A stretch of 6,558 nt of DNA from Rubrivivax sp. (lineage in GTDB: Bacteria; Pseudomonadota; Gammaproteobacteria; Burkholderiales; Burkholderiaceae): assembly GCA_004211235.1 (NCBI GenBank), contig SEEY01000223.1, positions 1-6,558 of the forward strand, in the 5' to 3' direction. A program made the translations under genes and the position numbers. Positions 3,787 through 6,558 of this stretch are shown here, piece after piece. The stretch's first letter is position 1, and every line of letters starts with the position of its first letter. The notes below the pieces were generated by a model, which was given only the letters and a program-made list of their open reading frames with translations, did not search any database and was not told the origin of the DNA.

Positions 3787-4652
3787 CGAAATTCCCGCAC
3801 ACCGACACGCCGACCGCCGAGCTGAGCGGCATCCAGCTTTCGTATCCCAAGGGCCCGGCAGTGCTGGACGGGCTGGACTGGCGACTCGTCCCCGGTCAGG
3901 TGGTGGGCCTGCTGGGCCGCAACGGCGCCGGCAAGACGACGCTGCTGGAGGCGCTGCTGGGCCTGCGGGAGCCGCAGTCGGGCAGCGTGCGCCTGTGGGG
4001 TCAGGACGTGCAGCAGCTCGACGACACCGCGCGTGCCCGCATTGGCTACGTGCCGCAGCAGAACGACCTGTTCGACGGCTTCACCGCCGGGCACCTGCTC
4101 AACTACTTCAAGAGCTTCTACCCGCGCTGGAACACGGCCAAGGTGGACGGCCTGATGTCGCGCTGGGACATCGCCCGCGACAAGCCCATCCGCAAGCTCT
4201 CCGGCGGCCAGCAGCAGCGGCTGTCCATCATCCGGGCACTGGCCCATGAGCCCGACCTGCTGGTGCTGGACGAACCCGTCGCCAGCCTGGACCCGCTCGG
4301 CCGGCGCGACTTCCTGCGTGAGCTGGTGGAGCAGGTGCTGGACCGCGGCACCACCGTCGTGTTCTCCACGCACATCCTGTCCGACCTGGAACGCGTCGCC
4401 TTCAACATGGCCTTCCTGAGCGGCGGCCGCATCGTGCTGCAGGCGCCGCTGGACGAGCTGCTGGAGGAGATGCGGCTGTTCACCGGCAGCACCGCCGAGC
4501 TCGCGCGGCTGGGGCTGGAACCGCTCAAGCGCACCCCGCTGGAGGCTGGCCGCGAGCGCGTGCTGGCGCGCCTGCCCGCGAGCCGCGAACTGCCCAGCGG
4601 CGTGCAGGCCGATGCCGTCAATCTCGAAGACCTGTTCACGGAGCTGGCCTGA
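3783..4652 (+). CDS. ABC transporter ATP-binding protein (YtrB-like)
   Basis: This 289-residue protein is a complete ABC nucleotide-binding subunit that would hydrolyse ATP at the inner membrane. It shows Walker A GRNGAGKT (45-52), Q-loop YVPQQ (Q92), signature LSGGQ (139-143), Walker B LLVLDEP (159-165, Glu164 catalytic), D-loop SLD (168-170) and H-loop His197. A C-terminal extension of about 70 residues (220-289) follows the core, as common in ABC-2 type exporters. It overlaps the repressor upstream by four bases and the membrane protein downstream by one base, so all three are probably co-transcribed and coupled. Substrate is not evident; YtrB-like systems are linked to export or envelope stress. 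All catalytic motifs are intact. Confidence 0.93.
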   Translation: MTKFPHTDTPTAELSGIQLSYPKGPAVLDGLDWRLVPGQVVGLLGRNGAGKTTLLEALLGLREPQSGSVRLWGQDVQQLDDTARARIGYVPQQNDLFDGFTAGHLLNYFKSFYPRWNTAKVDGLMSRWDIARDKPIRKLSGGQQQRLSIIRALAHEPDLLVLDEPVASLDPLGRRDFLRELVEQVLDRGTTVVFSTHILSDLERVAFNMAFLSGGRIVLQAPLDELLEEMRLFTGSTAELARLGLEPLKRTPLEAGRERVLARLPASRELPSGVQADAVNLEDLFTELA

Positions 4653-6106
4653 TGAACACCGCCGTGCTGCTGCAGATCCTGCTGGTGCCCTGGGACCAGC
4701 GCGACCGCGCCAATCCCTGGGTGCGGCGCATCATCTACGGGCTGGTGCTGCTGCTGGTGGTGGGCTCCGTCGTGATGCTGGACGGGCCGGCACGCTGGGG
4801 CCTTGCCACCGCGGTGGGTGCGATGGCGCTTGTCGGCGCATGGATGGTCGTTGCGTCCAGCCTGATGGAGCAGAACCATCCGCAGGCGGCGCGCTTCGTG
4901 CCCAGGCACCTGCGCCGGCTGCGCCAGGCGGCGCTGCTCGGCTGGGCCGTGGCCTCCGTGCTGCCGGTGCTGGCAGCGTGGCTGCTCCTCGAGATTCCCG
5001 TCCCGCCCGCGGTGGTGCTCCTCGCCAGCAGCTGCGTGATGTGCTTCCTGTTCCGGTCCGCAGGCAATGTGTGGCTGTGGATCAGCCTGGCGCTGGGCTG
5101 GCCGCTGCTGACGCTGTTGCAGCCGCAACTGCTTGTACTGTGGAGCAGCCTCGCGGCCCTGTGGCGGGCCAATGACCTCGGCATGCTGGCACTGGCATTG
5201 CTGGCGCAGGTCTGGCTGGTGTGGCAGGCCTTCGGCAACGGCGATGCGGCCCACCAGGCGCGCTATGGCCGGCTGGTGCGCATGCGCCAACTGTCGCGCC
5301 TGGCCATGGAGGGCAAGCAGTCCGGCCTGGCGGCCTGGGGCGGCCCGGGCGAGTGGCTCGGCCAGCCGTTCGAACGCATCACGTCGGCCTGGCTGCGCCA
5401 TGTGATCGGGCAGGCCAACCCCGGCAAGGCCAGCGTCATGGCCCGCGCCGAGATCGTGCTGCACGGCCCGCAGCACTGGCTCAGGCAGCTGGTGGCCATC
5501 GGCTTCACGCTCGGACTGCTGCTGCTCATCTTCAGCGTTGCGGCCGGGGCCTTGGCCGGCGCGAAGACCTTCTGGGTGCAAGGCTCTACGGGTATCGGCA
5601 TCGGCATCCTGAGCGCCGGCTTCAACCCCTCCTTCGCGCTGCCCGGCACGCTGTGGCACAGCCGGCGAGAACAGGCGCTGCTGCGCCTGCTGCCCGGCAT
5701 GCCGCTCGGCGGCGTGCTGAACCGCGCCGTCGCCTGGCGCCAGCTGCGCCAGGGCCTGACCGCCTGGGCCTTGAGCACGCTGGCGGTGCTGCCACTGGCC
5801 GTGCACGCCAACAATGCGCTGCTCGTCTGGCTGCCCCTGGCCTCCCTGCCCTTCATGGTGGGTGTGCTGACCCGCATTCCCGCCACCATGAAGGCGCCCA
5901 GCATCTGGACGACGGTGATGCCGACGCTGGCCTTCATGCTGCTGGGGTCGGCGCTGTTCGGCATCGGCTCGCTGCTGAAGCTGCCGATGTGGGCACTGCT
6001 GCCTGCCGCGGCCGTGTCGCTGACACTGTCGGCCGCGTTGCTCGCCTGGCGCTGGCGCCGCCTCAGTGCAGCGCCCACCGCGCTGCCCGCCGGCCGCCTG
6101 GCCTGA
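4652..6106 (+). CDS. polytopic membrane protein, probable permease of the linked ABC transporter
   Basis: The 484-residue product is strongly hydrophobic, with roughly ten to twelve predicted membrane segments: near 26-44, 50-70, 95-113, 117-135, 139-156, 176-193, 280-302, 312-330, 366-385, 388-406, 420-440 and 446-466. A large basic/polar stretch (195-275) divides two groups of helices. It does not show a motif I can assign with confidence, but its place directly after an ABC ATPase under a YtrA-type regulator supports the permease role. The start ATG overlaps the ATPase stop by one base (TGATG), with GGAG at 4640-4643 eight bases upstream. Its stop lies five bases from the stop of the convergent minus-strand gene. 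Confidence 0.8.
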   Translation: MNTAVLLQILLVPWDQRDRANPWVRRIIYGLVLLLVVGSVVMLDGPARWGLATAVGAMALVGAWMVVASSLMEQNHPQAARFVPRHLRRLRQAALLGWAVASVLPVLAAWLLLEIPVPPAVVLLASSCVMCFLFRSAGNVWLWISLALGWPLLTLLQPQLLVLWSSLAALWRANDLGMLALALLAQVWLVWQAFGNGDAAHQARYGRLVRMRQLSRLAMEGKQSGLAAWGGPGEWLGQPFERITSAWLRHVIGQANPGKASVMARAEIVLHGPQHWLRQLVAIGFTLGLLLLIFSVAAGALAGAKTFWVQGSTGIGIGILSAGFNPSFALPGTLWHSRREQALLRLLPGMPLGGVLNRAVAWRQLRQGLTAWALSTLAVLPLAVHANNALLVWLPLASLPFMVGVLTRIPATMKAPSIWTTVMPTLAFMLLGSALFGIGSLLKLPMWALLPAAAVSLTLSAALLAWRWRRLSAAPTALPAGRLA

Positions 6107-6111
6107 GCCGC

Positions 6112-6555
6112 CTACTGGTTGATTTCCGGCTCGGCAAGCTGCGCCAGCAGCACCAGCGATTCCTGCCACCCCAGGCAGCAGGCCTCCGCCGGGATGACGT
6201 CGGGGATGCCCTCCTGCCTGATGCGCACCTCGGTGCCGCAGAACACCGCGCGCAGCTCCACCGTCGTCGTCATCTCGCCGGGCAGGTTGGCGTCATCGAA
6301 CGTGGCGGTGTAGCGCAGCTTCTGGCCGGGCACCAGTTCCAGGTAACGCCCGCCGAAGCTGTGGCTGCCGCCGGTCGTGAAGTTGGTGAAGGACATGCGC
6401 CAGCTGCCGCCCACCTGCGCGTCCATCTCATGGACCGTGCCGGTGAAGCCGAACGGCGGCAGCCACTTGGCCATCGCGGCCGGCGTCGTGAACGCACGGT
6501 AGACGCGCTCGGGCGGGCAGCGCAGCACGCGCTGGAAGGTGACGGTGTTGGGCAT
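6112..6555 (-). CDS. SRPBCC / AHSA1-type domain protein
   Basis: The 147-residue product matches the START-like SRPBCC fold of the Hsp90-ATPase-activator-homologue (AHSA1) type found widely in bacteria. It opens with TVTFQRVLRCPPERVYRAFT (a strand then a helix), followed by PAAMAKWLPP (W31), DAQVGGSWRM (45-54), GGRYLELVPGQKLRYT (68-83) and a C-terminal helix GWQESLVLLAQLAE (129-142). These proteins bind hydrophobic ligands in a cavity; no specific ligand is assignable. Bacterial members are not Hsp90 activators as far as is known. Only three bases of upstream sequence are in the window, so promoter and any partner gene (often an ArsR-type regulator) cannot be seen. It converges on the permease gene with only five bases between stops and no visible terminator. 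Confidence 0.88.
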   Translation of the reverse strand: MPNTVTFQRVLRCPPERVYRAFTTPAAMAKWLPPFGFTGTVHEMDAQVGGSWRMSFTNFTTGGSHSFGGRYLELVPGQKLRYTATFDDANLPGEMTTTVELRAVFCGTEVRIRQEGIPDVIPAEACCLGWQESLVLLAQLAEPEINQ

Positions 6556-6558
6556 GGC

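Noticed and set aside
3570..4373. 267-codon minus-strand frame over gntR and the ABC ATPase
   Set aside because: It is antisense to well-supported genes with conserved motifs and has no recognisable domain of its own.
4118..6169. 683-codon open frame on the minus strand across the ABC ATPase and permease genes
   Set aside because: Its translation is a Gln/His/Arg/Gly/Ala-rich run typical of antisense in GC-rich DNA, and it lies opposite two intact overlapping genes.

Overview
The window comes from a high-GC proteobacterial chromosome, most likely Burkholderiales or a related beta/gamma lineage. This is inferred from the very G/C-rich third codon positions of the flanking genes and the gene types present; no taxonomic marker is in the window.

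Layout. Positions 1-35 hold what may be the last codons of a plus-strand gene, followed by a GC-rich hairpin (38-74). A periplasmic PCu(A)C copper chaperone gene (91-510) lies on the minus strand. On the right is a plus-strand operon of three overlapping genes: a YtrA-type GntR repressor (3391-3786), an ABC ATPase (3783-4652) and a polytopic membrane protein, presumably its permease (4652-6106). A convergent SRPBCC/AHSA1-type gene (6112-6555) closes the window. In the YtrA pattern, the small repressor controls its own operon through a palindrome overlapping the promoter (3355-3376), and the ATPase powers the membrane protein.

Main observation. The region between the copper chaperone and the repressor is split by a 2774-bp insertion (548-3321) that looks like a Tn7-family transposon without transposase genes. 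It is flanked by a perfect 5-bp duplication (TGTGC, 543-547 and 3322-3326). It begins with TG, ends with CA, and has 27-bp imperfect terminal inverted repeats. Each end carries three copies of GTCGAAAAC, in inverted orientation between the ends. They are widely spaced on the left (565, 633, 687) and set exactly 20 bp apart on the right (3256, 3276, 3296), which is the asymmetry known for Tn7 TnsB sites. The outermost site reads AATAAAGTCGAAAAC, close to the Tn7 TnsB site as I recall it. Removing the element and one TGTGC restores a short divergent intergenic region.

Cargo. The inside of the element is a mosaic of gene pieces with less extreme GC than the flanks. It holds an AAA/OLD-like ATPase N-terminus with Walker A but no recognisable Walker B, joined in frame to a coiled-coil/transmembrane segment with weak M15-peptidase resemblance. 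This open frame then runs through what looks like the antisense of a small Lys/Ala-rich minus-strand gene (2495-2770). Degenerate tandem repeats (2793-2962) and unrecognised coding remnants fill the rest. I see no intact transposition gene and no complete defence system, so the element is best described as non-autonomous and decayed or composite.
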